Shown here piece after piece: positions 37,311 through 46,313 of a stretch of 64,000 nt of DNA (position 1 is the stretch's first letter; each line of letters starts with the position of its first letter). A model generated the notes under the pieces. The model was not told the DNA's origin, searched no databases, and was given only the letters and a program-made list of their open reading frames with translations. The position numbers and the translations under genes are program-made. Source of the stretch: Neisseriaceae bacterium JH1-16 (GTDB lineage Bacteria; Pseudomonadota; Gammaproteobacteria; Burkholderiales; Chromobacteriaceae). The stretch lies in assembly GCA_025989215.1 (NCBI GenBank), contig JAPDNP010000001.1, positions 186,001 through 250,000 on the forward strand, given 5' to 3'.

Positions 37311-37348
37311 TAAACCGATCGGTATACAAAAGTCAACCGATCGGTTTA
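37311..37348. promoter_or_regulatory. Paired TetR operators
   Basis: Two palindromes built on ACCGATCGGT (37314-37323 and 37337-37346), extended as TAAACCGATCGGTATA and TCAACCGATCGGTTTA, centres 23 bp apart. They sit between the divergent HPP and tetR genes, the classical place for an autoregulating TetR repressor. Confidence 0.85.
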
Positions 37349-37405
37349 CTTGCGTTAGGCCTTGCCGCATACTTCGGCCAGCCCCACCCCATCACGGACC
37401 CCACC

Positions 37406-37963
37406 ATGAGCAAATCCGAGCAACTGGTCGACACGGCCTTGCAGCTGTTCTACCGCCAGGGCTTTCACGCCACCGGCGTCGAGCAGCTCAGCCGCGAGGG
37501 CGAGGTGACCAAGAAGACCCTGTACCGGTATTTCCCGACCAAGGAGGCGTTGGTCGAGGCGGCGCTGCAGCGACGCGATGCGCAGTTCATGGACGAGCTG
37601 CAGCGCTTTGTCGCGCCTTTGCCCTTGGCCGAACGGCCGGCGGGTTACATAGATTTCATTGTGCAGTGGGTCCAGCAACCGACGTTTCACGGCTGTTTCT
37701 TTATCAATGCGGTGGCCGAATACGCCGGTTGCGACGAGCCGGCGCACCGGATTGCCGCCGCACACAAGCGGGCGCTGCGCAGCTATCTGGCGCAGCTGTG
37801 TACCGAGGCAGGGCTGGAAGGAGCGGCGGGCGTGGCTGCGCAGTTGTTTCTGCTGGGCGAGGGGCTGATTGTGGCCTGCCAGGTGGAAGGGCCGGAGCCG
37901 CCGCTGCTGGCCGCCGCGCAGGCGACCGCAGCGGGCTGGACGCGCCAAGGCGGCGTGTCGTGA
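37406..37963 (+). CDS. TetR-family transcriptional regulator
   Basis: A 185-residue repressor. The N-terminal helix-turn-helix is intact: LVDTALQLFYRQGFHATGVEQLSREGEVTKKTLYRYFPTKEALVEAAL (about residues 7-54). The ligand-binding domain holds two cysteines (GCFFINAVAEYAGCDEPAHR, about 99-118), which resembles YxaF/LmrA-like regulators. The start ATG 37406 is in a weak SD context. It likely represses itself and HPP through the 37311-37348 sites. A 141-bp repeat begins 10 bases after its stop. Confidence 0.92.
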   Translation: MSKSEQLVDTALQLFYRQGFHATGVEQLSREGEVTKKTLYRYFPTKEALVEAALQRRDAQFMDELQRFVAPLPLAERPAGYIDFIVQWVQQPTFHGCFFINAVAEYAGCDEPAHRIAAAHKRALRSYLAQLCTEAGLEGAAGVAAQLFLLGEGLIVACQVEGPEPPLLAAAQATAAGWTRQGGVS

Positions 37964-37973
37964 GCCGCGTTTA

Positions 37974-38114
37974 GAACCCGTTCACGATCTGCTGCACTCG
38001 GGTGATCCTGCGTTCAAATGCCGCTCAAAATGCTCATGGGCTTCATGTCCATTCCGCTTTTTCGCGTCATTTCGCCTTGGCTGACCCTTCGTTCGCGAGA
38101 CCGTGAACAGGTTC
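37974..38114. repeat. 141-bp MITE-like element, copy B
   Basis: Same length and body as copies A and C. Ends GAACCCGTTCACGATCTG and (reverse complement) GAACCTGTTCACGGTCTCG. Flanked by TTA on both sides (37971-37973 and 38115-38117); the right TTA is the TAA stop codon of the carbonic-anhydrase gene read on the minus strand. It fills nearly all of the gap between the convergent tetR and carbonic-anhydrase genes. Confidence 0.87.
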
Positions 38115-38849
38115 TTAGATGCCCGACTCCAGCACGGTGCGGCCATTGAGCGGCTGCACCGGGCGGGCGTTCATCGGGTAGAGCCGCTGGAACGCGGCCA
38201 GTTGCCGCTCGGAGAGCTCGACCGGCTGCTTGAACACCTGCCAGCGCACCCCTTCGCTGCACGGCGGGGTGGTCAGCGAACCGGTGTAGGCGTAATAGCC
38301 GCGCTGGGTCGGCAGCAAGGCGGCAGGGTCGAATGGGGCAGCCAGCGGGCGCGAGGTGCCGGCCTGCTCGGGCAGCGCCGCCAGCAGCGGAGCCAGTGCC
38401 GGGTTGTCGCGGCCCTGCTCGAACAGGACGGCCACCACGGCCAGCTCGCCCTTGGCGTTCTTGTGCACCAGATGGGCGACCAGCGGATAGCGCTTGCCCT
38501 CGATCAGCTCCTCGCTCGGGGTGTGAAAGTGCAGTTGCAAGAGCTCGAAGCCGCCGTCGGCCAGGGTCAGGCGGTTGCCGGCTGCCGGTTTCAGTTCGAT
38601 GGCGTGGCCGTTATTGAGCAGTTCGGCCTGGCCTGGCTGGTAGTCGAGCCGCAACGGCGCCAGCTTGGCGCTGCGCGCGCCGCGGATATCGACCGGCGAC
38701 TGGGTCTGGCCCAGTTTGCACAGCTGGTAGTCGGCGCGCAGGGTGCCCCAATCGCCAGTGTGTTGATAATCCCATTGCGGGCCGTTGCCCGCGGCCCAGG
38801 CCGGGGCGCCGAGCAGGCTGAGCAGAAGTGTGGCGATGCTTTTTTTCAC
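38115..38849 (-). CDS. Alpha-class carbonic anhydrase, periplasmic
   Basis: Zinc enzyme hydrating CO2, 244 residues from GTG 38849 (VKKSIATLLLSLLGAPAWAA, a signal peptide) with AAGGGACA upstream; the longer frame to 38951 lacks a leader. Zinc ligands: LQLHFHTPSEELIEGKRY (two His, about residues 105-122) and LVAHLVHKNAKGEL (third His). QSPVDIRGARSAKL and the YAYTGSLTTPPCSEGVRWQV proton/ substrate region are typical of bacterial alpha-CAs. Its TAA stop is the duplicated flank of a 141-bp repeat that replaces whatever terminator it had. Confidence 0.94.
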   Translation of the reverse strand: MKKSIATLLLSLLGAPAWAAGNGPQWDYQHTGDWGTLRADYQLCKLGQTQSPVDIRGARSAKLAPLRLDYQPGQAELLNNGHAIELKPAAGNRLTLADGGFELLQLHFHTPSEELIEGKRYPLVAHLVHKNAKGELAVVAVLFEQGRDNPALAPLLAALPEQAGTSRPLAAPFDPAALLPTQRGYYAYTGSLTTPPCSEGVRWQVFKQPVELSERQLAAFQRLYPMNARPVQPLNGRTVLESGI

Positions 38850-38952
38850 GACTTGTCCCTTGTCGATATTGGTTTTGCTGCGTCTGGAATGGCGCAGACA
38901 AAACATGACAGAAGGGTTGGCGGAAAGTTCGCCGCCATCCCGATTTGGCATG

Positions 38953-38982
38953 AAAAAAGCCGGAGTCCCTCGGACACCGGCT
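38953..38982 (-). terminator. Terminator of the ssu operon
   Basis: AGCCGG..GTCC / GGAC..CCGGCT stem, ending in TTTTTT on the minus strand, just past ssuF. Confidence 0.85.
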
Positions 38983-39001
38983 GTGACCTTGACCGAACGC
39001 C

Positions 39002-39217
39002 TTACAGCTTGGCGATCGACACCTCGGTCGATTTGACGAAGGCGATCACCTCGGAGCCGACCGTCAGCTCCAGCTCGCGCACGGAGCGCGAGGTGATGAC
39101 CGAGGTGACGATGCCGGCCGGGGTGTCCACGTCCACCTCGGACAGCACCGGGCCTTCGATGATTTCCTTGATGACGCCGTGGAACTGGTTGCGCACGTTG
39201 ATCGACTTGATGCTCAT
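39002..39217 (-). CDS. ssuF: Molybdopterin-binding (Mop/TOBE) protein SsuF
   Basis: A 71-residue single Mop/TOBE domain protein (SINVRNQFHGVIKEIIEGPV then VTSVITSRSVRELELTVGSEVIAFVKSTEVSIAKL), binding molybdate or similar oxyanions. Last gene of the sulfonate operon, the place held by ssuF in Pseudomonas putida ssuEADCBF. Good GGAAACC SD. Its precise role in sulfonate use is not clear in any species I know of. Confidence 0.9.
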   Translation of the reverse strand: MSIKSINVRNQFHGVIKEIIEGPVLSEVDVDTPAGIVTSVITSRSVRELELTVGSEVIAFVKSTEVSIAKL

Positions 39218-39258
39218 GGCGGTTTCCTTTCGGGTGGTGGGTCGGTGTTTGGCGATGC

Positions 39259-40050
39259 TTACAGGGCCCAGCGCAGCTGGCTGGGCAATGGGGTCGGGCG
39301 GGGCGCGGTGACGACCGGCTCGGGCTGCGGCTGCTGCAGCACCCGGGCCAGCACCTCGGCCTCCAGTGCCAGGCGGGCCGGGTCGGCGGCGTCGCGCGGG
39401 CGGGGCAGGTCGATGGCCAGATCCAGGCCGATCCGGCCGTCCTCGATCAGCAGCACCCGGTCGGCTAGCGCGATGGCCTCGCCGACGTCATGGGTGACCA
39501 GCAGGGTGGTGAAGCGGTGGTGCTGCCACAGCCGCTCCAGCAACTGCTGCATGTCGATGCGAGTCAGCGCATCAAGCGCGCCGAGCGGTTCGTCGAGCAG
39601 CAGCAGGCGCGGCCGGTGCACCAACGCACGGGCCAGCGCGACGCGCTGACGCTGTCCGCCGGACAGCCGTGCCGGCCACTCGCCGGCACGGTCGGCCAGG
39701 CCCACTTCGGCCAAGGCTGCGCGGGCGGCGTCGCGCCAGTTGCCGGACAGGCCCAGGCCGACGTTGTCGAGCACGGTCTTCCACGGCAACAGGCGCGCGT
39801 CCTGGAACATCACCCGGGTGTCGCCGGCCGGCGCGTCGTTGTCGATGTGACCGTCGCTGGGTTGGTCGAGCCCGGCCAACAGGCGCAGCAGCGTGCTCTT
39901 GCCGCAGCCGGAGCGGCCGACCACGGCGACGAACTGGCCGGCCGGGATGGTCAGGTCGAGCGTGTCGAGCACGCGACGTTGGCCGAAGCGCTGCGACAGG
40001 CCGGTGAGCTGCAGCGCGCTGCCGGTGGAGGGGGGAGTGAAGCGGTCCAT
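39259..40050 (-). CDS. ssuB: Alkanesulfonate ABC transporter ATPase SsuB
   Basis: A 263-residue ATPase. ATG 40050 ([20 protein letters not shown]) with GGAGA upstream is the true start; the much longer open frame upstream runs through ssuC in another frame. Walker [17 protein letters not shown] (about residues 44-59), signature [15 protein letters not shown], Walker [13 protein letters not shown], switch [17 protein letters not shown] motif copy (39978) in the start is read Phe-Gly-Gln. It starts 8 bases after ssuC. Confidence 0.95.
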   Translation of the reverse strand: MDRFTPPSTGSALQLTGLSQRFGQRRVLDTLDLTIPAGQFVAVVGRSGCGKSTLLRLLAGLDQPSDGHIDNDAPAGDTRVMFQDARLLPWKTVLDNVGLGLSGNWRDAARAALAEVGLADRAGEWPARLSGGQRQRVALARALVHRPRLLLLDEPLGALDALTRIDMQQLLERLWQHHRFTTLLVTHDVGEAIALADRVLLIEDGRIGLDLAIDLPRPRDAADPARLALEAEVLARVLQQPQPEPVVTAPRPTPLPSQLRWAL

Positions 40051-40058
40051 GGGGTCTC

Positions 40059-40841
40059 CTAGGCGGCCTGGTAGGACGGGTGCCAGCGCAGGCTGGCGCG
40101 TTCCAGTGCGCGCGCCGCCATGTCGGTGGCCTTGCCGAGCAGGGCATAGAGCAGGATCGACAGCACCACCACGTCGGTCTGCAGGAATTCGCGGGCGTTC
40201 ATCGCCATGTAGCCGATGCCGCTGGTCGACGAGATGGTCTCGGCGACGATCAGGATGATCCAGGCGATGCCGAGTGCGAAGCGGGCGCCCATCAGGATGG
40301 ACGGCAGCGCGCCGGGTAGCAGCACGTGGCGGAACAGGCCGAAGCCCGACAGGCCGTAGCTCCTGGCCATCTCGATCAGCGCCGGGTCGATCGAACGGAT
40401 GCCGAGATAGGTGTTGAGGTAGACCGGGAACACCGTGCCGAACGCGACCAGGAACACCTTGGCGCCCTCGTCGATGCCGAACCACAGGATCACCAGCGGG
40501 ATCAGCGCCAGCGGCGGAATGTTGCGCAGCATCTGCACCGTGGTGTCGAGCGCGCCCTCGGCCAACCTCGACACCCCGGTGGCGAGGCCGAGCGCGAGGC
40601 CGATGCTGCCGCCGATGACGAAGCCAACGGCGGCGCGCCAGAAGCTGATCTTCAGGTTGGCCCAGATGTCGCCGGACTCGGTCAGCGCCACGCCGGCCTG
40701 CAACACCTGCAGTGGCGATGGCAGCACGCGGTGGCTGATCAGGCCGGCCTGGGCGGCGGCCTGCCAGGCCAGCAGCAGGGCCAGCGGCACCAGCCAAGGC
40801 AGCAGATGGCGTCCGGAGTGGACGAGGCGGGAGTTGCTCAT
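40059..40841 (-). CDS. ssuC: Alkanesulfonate ABC transporter permease SsuC
   Basis: A 260-residue inner-membrane permease with six helices. ATG 40841 ([20 protein letters not shown]) is preceded by GGAGCAG. The EAA loop is [20 protein letters not shown] (about residues 159-178). Ten bases separate it from ssuD, consistent with translational coupling. Transports alkanesulfonates or taurine-like compounds with SsuA and SsuB. Confidence 0.95.
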   Translation of the reverse strand: MSNSRLVHSGRHLLPWLVPLALLLAWQAAAQAGLISHRVLPSPLQVLQAGVALTESGDIWANLKISFWRAAVGFVIGGSIGLALGLATGVSRLAEGALDTTVQMLRNIPPLALIPLVILWFGIDEGAKVFLVAFGTVFPVYLNTYLGIRSIDPALIEMARSYGLSGFGLFRHVLLPGALPSILMGARFALGIAWIILIVAETISSTSGIGYMAMNAREFLQTDVVVLSILLYALLGKATDMAARALERASLRWHPSYQAA

Positions 40842-40851
40842 GGTCTGCTCC

Positions 40852-41991
40852 TTACGACGCCGAGGCCTTCGGCAGGTGGTGGTTGGCCACCACCTCGCCG
40901 ATAGGTCCGCTGAACGCTCCGTTGGCCGAAGCGCTGCCATGCTTACCCGGCAGGTGGGGGAACAGCAGCTCGGCGACGCGGTAGGCTTCCTCCAGGTGCG
41001 GATAGCCGGAGAACACGAAGGTCTCGACGCCGAGATCGGCGTATTCCTGCATCCGCGCTGCCACGGTCGGGCCGTCGCCGACCAGCGCGGTGCCGGCGCC
41101 GCCGCGCACCAGGCCGACGCCGGCCCACAGGTTCGGGCTGACCTCCAGCTTGTCGCGCTTGCCGCCGTGCAGCGCGGCCATGCGGCGCTGGCCTTCCGAG
41201 TCCATCTTGGCGAAGGCGGCCTGGGCGGCGGCGATGGTGTCGTCGTCGACGTACTGGATCAGTTCCTCGGCGGCTTTCCAGGCCGCCTCGTTGGTCTCGC
41301 GCACGATCACGTGCAGGCGGATGCCGAAGCGCACGGTGCGGCCACGCGCAGCGGCACGGGCGCGGATGTCGGCGATCTTCTCGGCCACCGCGGCGGGCGG
41401 TTCGCCCCAGGTCAGGTAGACGTCGATGTGCTCGGCCGCCAGCTCGTGGGCGGCCTCGGACGAGCCGCCGAAGTAGAGCGGCGGATGCGGGGTCTGCACC
41501 GGCGGGAACAGCACTTTGGCGCCCTTCACCTTGATGTGCTCGCCGTCCAGATCAACGGTGTCGCCAGAGAGCACGCCGCGCCATACCTTGAGGAATTCGT
41601 CGGTGATCTGGTAGCGCTGGTCGTGGCTTTCCCACAGCCCGTCGCTGGCCAGCTCGACCGGGTCGCCACCGGTCACCACGTTGACCAGTAGGCGGCCGCC
41701 CGAGTGGCGATCAAACGAGGCGGCCATCCGTGCTGCCACGGTGGGCGACATGATGCCGGGGCGTACCGCCACCAGGAATTTCAGCCGCTGCGTCGCCGGG
41801 ATCAGGCTGGCGGCGGTGACCCATGGGTCCTCGCAGCTGCGGCCGGTGGGGATCAGCGCACCGTCGAAGCCGAGCCGGTCGGCGGCCTGGGCGATCTGGG
41901 TCAGGTAGGCGTGGTCGACCTGGCGGGCGCCTTGCTGGGTGCCGAGGTAGCGGCTGTCGCCGTGGGTGGGGAAGAACCAGAATACTTGCAT
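40852..41991 (-). CDS. ssuD: FMNH2-dependent alkanesulfonate monooxygenase SsuD
   Basis: Luciferase-fold flavin monooxygenase that releases sulfite from C2-C10 alkanesulfonates, using FMNH2 from SsuE; 379 residues, normal length. N-terminal [18 protein letters not shown] is diagnostic. Conserved elements: [21 protein letters not shown] (about residues 45-65), [13 protein letters not shown] (about 99-111), [20 protein letters not shown] and [26 protein letters not shown] before the ATG. A motif copy at 40921 is read Ser-Ala-Asn. Confidence 0.97.
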   Translation of the reverse strand: MQVFWFFPTHGDSRYLGTQQGARQVDHAYLTQIAQAADRLGFDGALIPTGRSCEDPWVTAASLIPATQRLKFLVAVRPGIMSPTVAARMAASFDRHSGGRLLVNVVTGGDPVELASDGLWESHDQRYQITDEFLKVWRGVLSGDTVDLDGEHIKVKGAKVLFPPVQTPHPPLYFGGSSEAAHELAAEHIDVYLTWGEPPAAVAEKIADIRARAAARGRTVRFGIRLHVIVRETNEAAWKAAEELIQYVDDDTIAAAQAAFAKMDSEGQRRMAALHGGKRDKLEVSPNLWAGVGLVRGGAGTALVGDGPTVAARMQEYADLGVETFVFSGYPHLEEAYRVAELLFPHLPGKHGSASANGAFSGPIGEVVANHHLPKASAS

Positions 41992-42079
41992 GGGCTTGCT
42001 CCTGTGTAGTGCGGCGCCGGTGCGATGCGGCGGGGCGGCCCCGGTCGACTGAACGCGCCGGGGCAGCGAGCGGACGGTG

Positions 42080-43009
42080 TTACGGACGGCGCCAGACGAT
42101 GTCCTGCACCTTCACGGTGCGCGGGATCAGCCCTTGTTCCTGAAAGCTGTTGGCGACGCGCTGCTGGTCGGCGATCACTTCGCCGTTGAGCGGTGCCACC
42201 TGATAGCGCGGGTGGCGGGCCAACATGGCCTCGAAGATACCGACATCCTGGCCGGTGTAGTGCGCCAGGATGTCGGCCACTTCCCTCGGCTTGCCGGTCA
42301 GAAAGGCGTCGTTCTTGCTCAACTCGTCGATTACCGCGGCGATCACCTTGGGGTTTTGGTCGGCAAACTGGCGCGAGGCCAGATAGAAGCTGAAGTTGTT
42401 GGACAGGCCCTTGCCGTCGCTGAGCACCCGCGCGGTGTTGGCGCGCTCGGCCACCGCGTAGAACGGGTCCCACACCGCCCAGGCATCGACGTTGCCGCGC
42501 TCGAAGGCGGCGCGCGCGTCGGCCGGCTGCAGGTAGGCTGGCTGGATGTCCTTGATGGTCAGTCCGGCCTTCTTCAGCGCGCGCAGCACCAGGTAGTGGG
42601 CGCTGGAGCCCTTGGTGAACGCGACGCGCTTGCCCTTCAGGTCGGCCAGCGTCTTGATGACCGAATTCTTGGGTATCAGGATGGCCGAGCCCTGCGGCTT
42701 GGCGGCCTCGAAGCCGACGTAGACCAGGTTGGTGCCGGCGGCCTGGGCGAATACCGGCGGGGTGTCACCGGTCATGCCGAAGTTGACGCTGCCGACGTTG
42801 AGCGCTTCCAGGATAGGCGGGCCGGCGGCGAACTCGGTCCATTTCACCGTGACGCCGAGCGGCTTCAGGCGCTGTTCGAGCAGGCCGCGGCTTTTCAGCA
42901 CCACCAGGTTCACCGAGCTTTTCTGGAAGCCGATGCTCAGCTCTTCGGCTGAGGCGGTGGCGCCGGCAAAGGCCAGGGCGGAGATCAACAGGGTTTTGAA
43001 CAGTTTCAT
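42080..43009 (-). CDS. ssuA: Alkanesulfonate-binding periplasmic protein SsuA
   Basis: Solute-binding protein of 309 residues: signal peptide [20 protein letters not shown] ending A-E, then the mature start [20 protein letters not shown]. The substrate pocket contains [34 protein letters not shown] (about residues 60-93), typical of SsuA. It delivers sulfonates to SsuBC. 52 bases after ssuE. Confidence 0.95.
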   Translation of the reverse strand: MKLFKTLLISALAFAGATASAEELSIGFQKSSVNLVVLKSRGLLEQRLKPLGVTVKWTEFAAGPPILEALNVGSVNFGMTGDTPPVFAQAAGTNLVYVGFEAAKPQGSAILIPKNSVIKTLADLKGKRVAFTKGSSAHYLVLRALKKAGLTIKDIQPAYLQPADARAAFERGNVDAWAVWDPFYAVAERANTARVLSDGKGLSNNFSFYLASRQFADQNPKVIAAVIDELSKNDAFLTGKPREVADILAHYTGQDVGIFEAMLARHPRYQVAPLNGEVIADQQRVANSFQEQGLIPRTVKVQDIVWRRP

Positions 43010-43061
43010 GTGAAGTCCTTCGAAGGGGCGGAGCGGTCCGCCCGGAATGAAAAGAGGGGGC

Positions 43062-43655
43062 TTACAGGCTGATCGCGCCGGCGACCAGGCGGTTGCGTAG
43101 CTCGTGGGCGAGCGGCCGGGGCGGGTGCAGTGCCTTCAGGCTGGCGGCGAAGCGCGACACCGCGGCACGCAGCCGCTCGTCCAGCTCCGGTTCCAGGCGA
43201 ATGGCGCCGTCGGCATCGACGCCGATGTGCTTGTCGATGGCGAACACGCCCTGCTGGATGTCGCGTGCCTTCAGCGTGGTCAGCACCGGTTTCAGGGCGT
43301 AGTCGAGCGCCAGCAGATGGGCTGCGGTGCCGCCACTGGCCAGCGGCAGCGTTGGCTTGTTGGCCAGTGCGTCTTCGGGCAGCAGGTCGAGCAGGGTTTT
43401 GAGCGCGCCGGAGTAGGCGGCCTTGTAGATCGGTGTAGCGATCACTACGCCGGCGGCGTTGGCAATCAGCGAGCGCAGGTTCTTGATCGCCGGGCTGTCG
43501 AAGCGGGCGTACAACAGGTCCTCGGCGGGAAAGTCGTAGACGCTGACCAGCAGGGTGTCGATCTGCTGCTCGGCGAGCAGCGCCTTGGCCTGTTCGGCCA
43601 ACTTGAGGGAGCGGGAGGTGGCGCTGGGGCTGCCAGCGAGCGCGACGACGTACAT
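43062..43655 (-). CDS. ssuE: NADPH-dependent FMN reductase SsuE
   Basis: A 197-residue flavin reductase supplying FMNH2 to SsuD. Starts MYVVALAGSPSATSRSLKLA; the phosphate loop is AGSPSATSRS and the flavin loop VVIATPIYKAAYSGALKTLLD (about residues 70-90), where the Tyr insertion typical of SsuE (PIYKAAYSG) is intact. First gene of ssuEADCBF. A motif copy at 43593 is read Leu-Ala-Glu. Confidence 0.95.
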   Translation of the reverse strand: MYVVALAGSPSATSRSLKLAEQAKALLAEQQIDTLLVSVYDFPAEDLLYARFDSPAIKNLRSLIANAAGVVIATPIYKAAYSGALKTLLDLLPEDALANKPTLPLASGGTAAHLLALDYALKPVLTTLKARDIQQGVFAIDKHIGVDADGAIRLEPELDERLRAAVSRFAASLKALHPPRPLAHELRNRLVAGAISL

Positions 43656-43699
43656 GGGTAACCTTTGGCATGAGACTCGAGGTGGCGCAGGGCGCCGTT

Positions 43700-43780
43700 G
43701 CCGAAACAGGTTACCCGGACGGGTTAATAGTCAAAAAGTATAAAAAACAATTTTTTAATGCAAAATAAGTCTGAATGAAA
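43700..43780 (-). promoter_or_regulatory. AT-rich ssu promoter region
   Basis: Very AT-rich block (TATAAAAAACAATTTTTTAA and flanks, about 43738-43765) in otherwise GC-rich DNA, just upstream of ssuE. Such AT-rich stretches are typical CysB/Cbl-type regulator sites on sulfur-starvation promoters; no exact box can be assigned. Confidence 0.5.
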
Positions 43781-43879
43781 ATGGGCCGGTTTGGGGGAGT
43801 GATAGCAGCTTTCTAGACGATGGCCGCCTGATTGGCAGTGTTCGGGACCATCAGGCGTTGACTCACTCTTGCGTCGTCG

Positions 43880-44246
43880 AGAATGGTAGGCACCCGTCGG
43901 GTTGGGCTACAGAGCGTCGGCAACGGCCGCTGGGTGCAGAGTGCGGCAGTCTGCCGATGGCCGGCTCAAGATCGATGCGGTCGCGTTCGGCGCGTTGACA
44001 GCCACCTCCGTTCGGGCGAATACGTGCGCATCGAGCGTGCCGACAAGCCGGGCCGGTCTGGACCTGGTGGGGGCGGCAGCCAGTATTCCTGCTACACCAG
44101 GCAGGGGGCCGCTCAATGCCGTCCCGGAACTGCGTCTGGTCAACCTGTTCGACCCCAACGGCGGCCTGAAGGACGGCGATGCGGTAGCGTTGAAGGAGTG
44201 GGTGCGCGCCGCCGGCTATGACGTCCCTGTCTGGAGAGGTGGCTAG
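43880..44246 (+). pseudogene. Eroded coding remnant, family uncertain
   Basis: Plausible protein-like segments occur in alternating frames: VGLQSVGNGRWVQ (about 43904), ADGRLKIDAVAFGA (about 43956), SGEYVRIERADKPGR (about 44020) and LRLVNLFDPNGGLKDGDAVALKEWVRAAGYD (about 44130-44225). Read together they suggest one former gene broken by frameshifts; the first part recalls a fascin/ricin-like beta-trefoil. No continuous frame with a start exists. I cannot name the family with confidence. Confidence 0.4.
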
Positions 44247-44382
44247 AACGACCGGCTCTACCTGCGGTGCCCGGCAGTCAGCGTCACCGCGGCTCGATGG
44301 GGCCGGTCAACTGGTGGATGGCAGCCGCTTGCCCAGAACGGTGGCTCGGCTTGGCCGAAGGTGGCAGGCCGCCAGGCTTGGC

Positions 44383-45339
44383 TCAGTTGCCGCGAAAGTG
44401 GCGGCGGTAGGCGGCCGGCGAGGTGTCGAAGGCCTGGGCAAAACGCTGGCGCAGCGTCACCGCGCTTCCGAAACCCGCTTCGGCAGCGATGCGCTCGATG
44501 CCCCAGTCGCCGGTTTCCAACAGGCGCTGTGCCAGCGCCAGCCTGCGGCCCAGCAGCCACTGGCCGACGCTCTGCCCGGTAGCCTGGCGGAAGTGACGGG
44601 TGAAGCTGCGTCGGCTCATCAACGCCTGTTCGGCCAAGGCATCGACGTCGAGCGGCTCGGCCAGATGCTGCTCGGCCCAGAGCAGCGCGGCGTTCAGACG
44701 TGCACCGCCGGCGTTCTGCGGCAGCGGCCGTTCGATGAACTGCGCCTGACCGCCTTCGCGGTGCGGCGGCACCACCAGTAGTCGCGCCAGTCGGTTGGCC
44801 AGTTCGGCGCCGCAACGCTGGCGCACCAGGTGCAGGCAGCAGTCGAGACCGGCGGCCACGCCGGCCGAAGTGAGGATGTCGCCGTCGTCGATGTACAGCA
44901 CATCGGGGTTGAGTCGCACGCGCGGGTACTGCTGGGCAAACTGCTCGGCCCAGCGCCAGTGGGTGGTGGCGGGGCGGCCATCCAGCAGGCCGGCTTCGGC
45001 CAGCACGATGGCGCCCAGGCACAGCCCGACCAGGCGAGCACCGGCGCGGTGCGCGGCATGCAGCGCTTCGAGCAGCGCCTCGGGCGGGCGCTCGGTGGTG
45101 TCGTGCCAGCTTGGCACGATTACTGTGCCGGCGCCGACCAGGCCATCCAGCCCGTACGGCGCATTGATCGAGAAACCGGCGGTGGTCGGCAGCGGGCCGG
45201 GCGTGGTGGAGCAGACCCGTAGGTCGAACTGGGGCAGTCCGAGCGCGCGGCGGTCCTCGCCGAACACGATGCAGGGCACCGACAGGTGGAAGGGGATGAT
45301 GTTGTCGAAGGCGACGACGGCGACGATGTCGTTGTTCAT
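44383..45339 (-). CDS. GlxA-family regulator (DJ-1/PfpI domain + AraC HTH)
   Basis: A 318-residue regulator with an N-terminal class-I amidotransferase-like domain (MNNDIVAVVAFDNIIPFHLS through ARLVGLCLGAIVLAEAGLLDG; the nucleophile elbow is GLCLGA at about residue 106) and a C-terminal AraC double helix-turn-helix (about 215-318: LDVDALAEQALMSRRSFTRHF and GIERIAAEAGFGSAVTLRQRF). ATG 45339 is preferred to an upstream frame start. The divergently placed isochorismatase pair is the likely target. Confidence 0.92.
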   Translation of the reverse strand: MNNDIVAVVAFDNIIPFHLSVPCIVFGEDRRALGLPQFDLRVCSTTPGPLPTTAGFSINAPYGLDGLVGAGTVIVPSWHDTTERPPEALLEALHAAHRAGARLVGLCLGAIVLAEAGLLDGRPATTHWRWAEQFAQQYPRVRLNPDVLYIDDGDILTSAGVAAGLDCCLHLVRQRCGAELANRLARLLVVPPHREGGQAQFIERPLPQNAGGARLNAALLWAEQHLAEPLDVDALAEQALMSRRSFTRHFRQATGQSVGQWLLGRRLALAQRLLETGDWGIERIAAEAGFGSAVTLRQRFAQAFDTSPAAYRRHFRGN

Positions 45340-45465
45340 GACGAATCTATAGGTTGGCCCAAGCTCATCGAATTGTGGCATTCGGGTCAGTGTTCGACAA
45401 GGACGAGCTTGCCAATAATGACGCTCATGGATCGCAACCAGCGATCACCCACTGGAGAAGCCGCA

Positions 45466-46101
45466 ATGTCCACCGCCCCGAAACGCGCCCTGCTGGTCAT
45501 CGATGTGCAGAACGAATACGAAACAGGTGCTCTGCCGATCGAGTTTCCGCCCCTGTCCACCTCGCTGCCGGCGATCGGCCGCGCCATCGACGCCGCCCGT
45601 GCCGCCAATGTGCCGGTGATCGTGGTGCAACACACCTCGCGGGCGGGCAGCCCAGTGTTCGACAAGGGCAGCGACGGCTGGCGGCTGCACCCGGTGGTGG
45701 CCAGTCGCGGTTACGACCATTACGTCGAGAAAACGCTGCCGAGTTCGTTTACCGGCACCGGTCTGGCTGCACTGTTGGCCGAACTGGGTACCGACACGTT
45801 GACGGTGATCGGTTACATGACCCAGAACTGCGACGACTCGACGGTGAAGGACGCCAAGCATCGCGGCCTGGCGGTGGAGGTGCTGCACGACGCCACCGGA
45901 GCCATCCCGCTTGCCAACTCGGCCGGGGCGGCGACGGCGGAGCAGATCCATCAGGTCAGCATGGTGGTGATGCAGTCGAACTTTGCTGCGGTGCTGTCCA
46001 CCGACGACTGGATCGCGTACCTGGCCTCGGGGCAGCTACCGGAGCGAAGCAATCTGCTCGCCTCGTTGCAGCAGGGCCAGCAACTGGCCAAAGCCGTATA
46101 A
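45466..46101 (+). CDS. Isochorismatase-family cysteine hydrolase, copy 1
   Basis: A 211-residue hydrolase starting MSTAPKRALLVIDVQNEYET after TGGAGAAG. Catalytic elements: Asp in VIDVQNEY (about residue 13), Lys in YVEKTLPSSFTGTGL (about 90) and nucleophilic Cys in MTQNCDDSTVKDA (about 124). The family cleaves amides or isochorismate; substrate unknown. It is nearly a twin of the gene at 46314 (about 75-80% identical by eye), indicating tandem duplication. Its TAA stop is duplicated by the 141-bp element between the two copies. Divergent from a GlxA-type regulator. Confidence 0.9.
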   Translation: MSTAPKRALLVIDVQNEYETGALPIEFPPLSTSLPAIGRAIDAARAANVPVIVVQHTSRAGSPVFDKGSDGWRLHPVVASRGYDHYVEKTLPSSFTGTGLAALLAELGTDTLTVIGYMTQNCDDSTVKDAKHRGLAVEVLHDATGAIPLANSAGAATAEQIHQVSMVVMQSNFAAVLSTDDWIAYLASGQLPERSNLLASLQQGQQLAKAV

Positions 46102-46242
46102 GAACCTATTCACGATCTGCTGCACTCGGGTGATCCTGCGTTGAAATGCCACTCAAAATGCTCATGGACTCCATGTCCCCTCCGCTTTTTCGCGCCATTT
46201 CGCCTTGGCTGACCCTTCGTTCACGAGATCGTGAACAGGTTC
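46102..46242. repeat. 141-bp MITE-like element, copy C
   Basis: Same length as copies A and B. Ends GAACCTATTCACGATCTG and (reverse complement) GAACCTGTTCACGATCTCG. Flanked by TAA on both sides (46099-46101 and 46243-46245); the left TAA is the stop codon of isochorismatase-family copy 1. It lies between the two tandem paralogues. Confidence 0.88.
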
Positions 46243-46313
46243 TAAAAAAACCATTGATCGCCGGCGGCGATCCGAACCTTGCCGATCGCTGCCGCCAACC
46301 TGGAGACACTGCC

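Noticed and set aside
38849-38951. Longer start for the carbonic anhydrase
   Set aside because: The N-terminal extension has no SD and would place the signal peptide internally; GTG 38849 starts the signal peptide exactly.
39259-40797. One 512-codon frame as a fused SsuC-SsuB
   Set aside because: The upstream portion is in a shadow frame of ssuC. ssuB has its own ATG 40050 with an SD.
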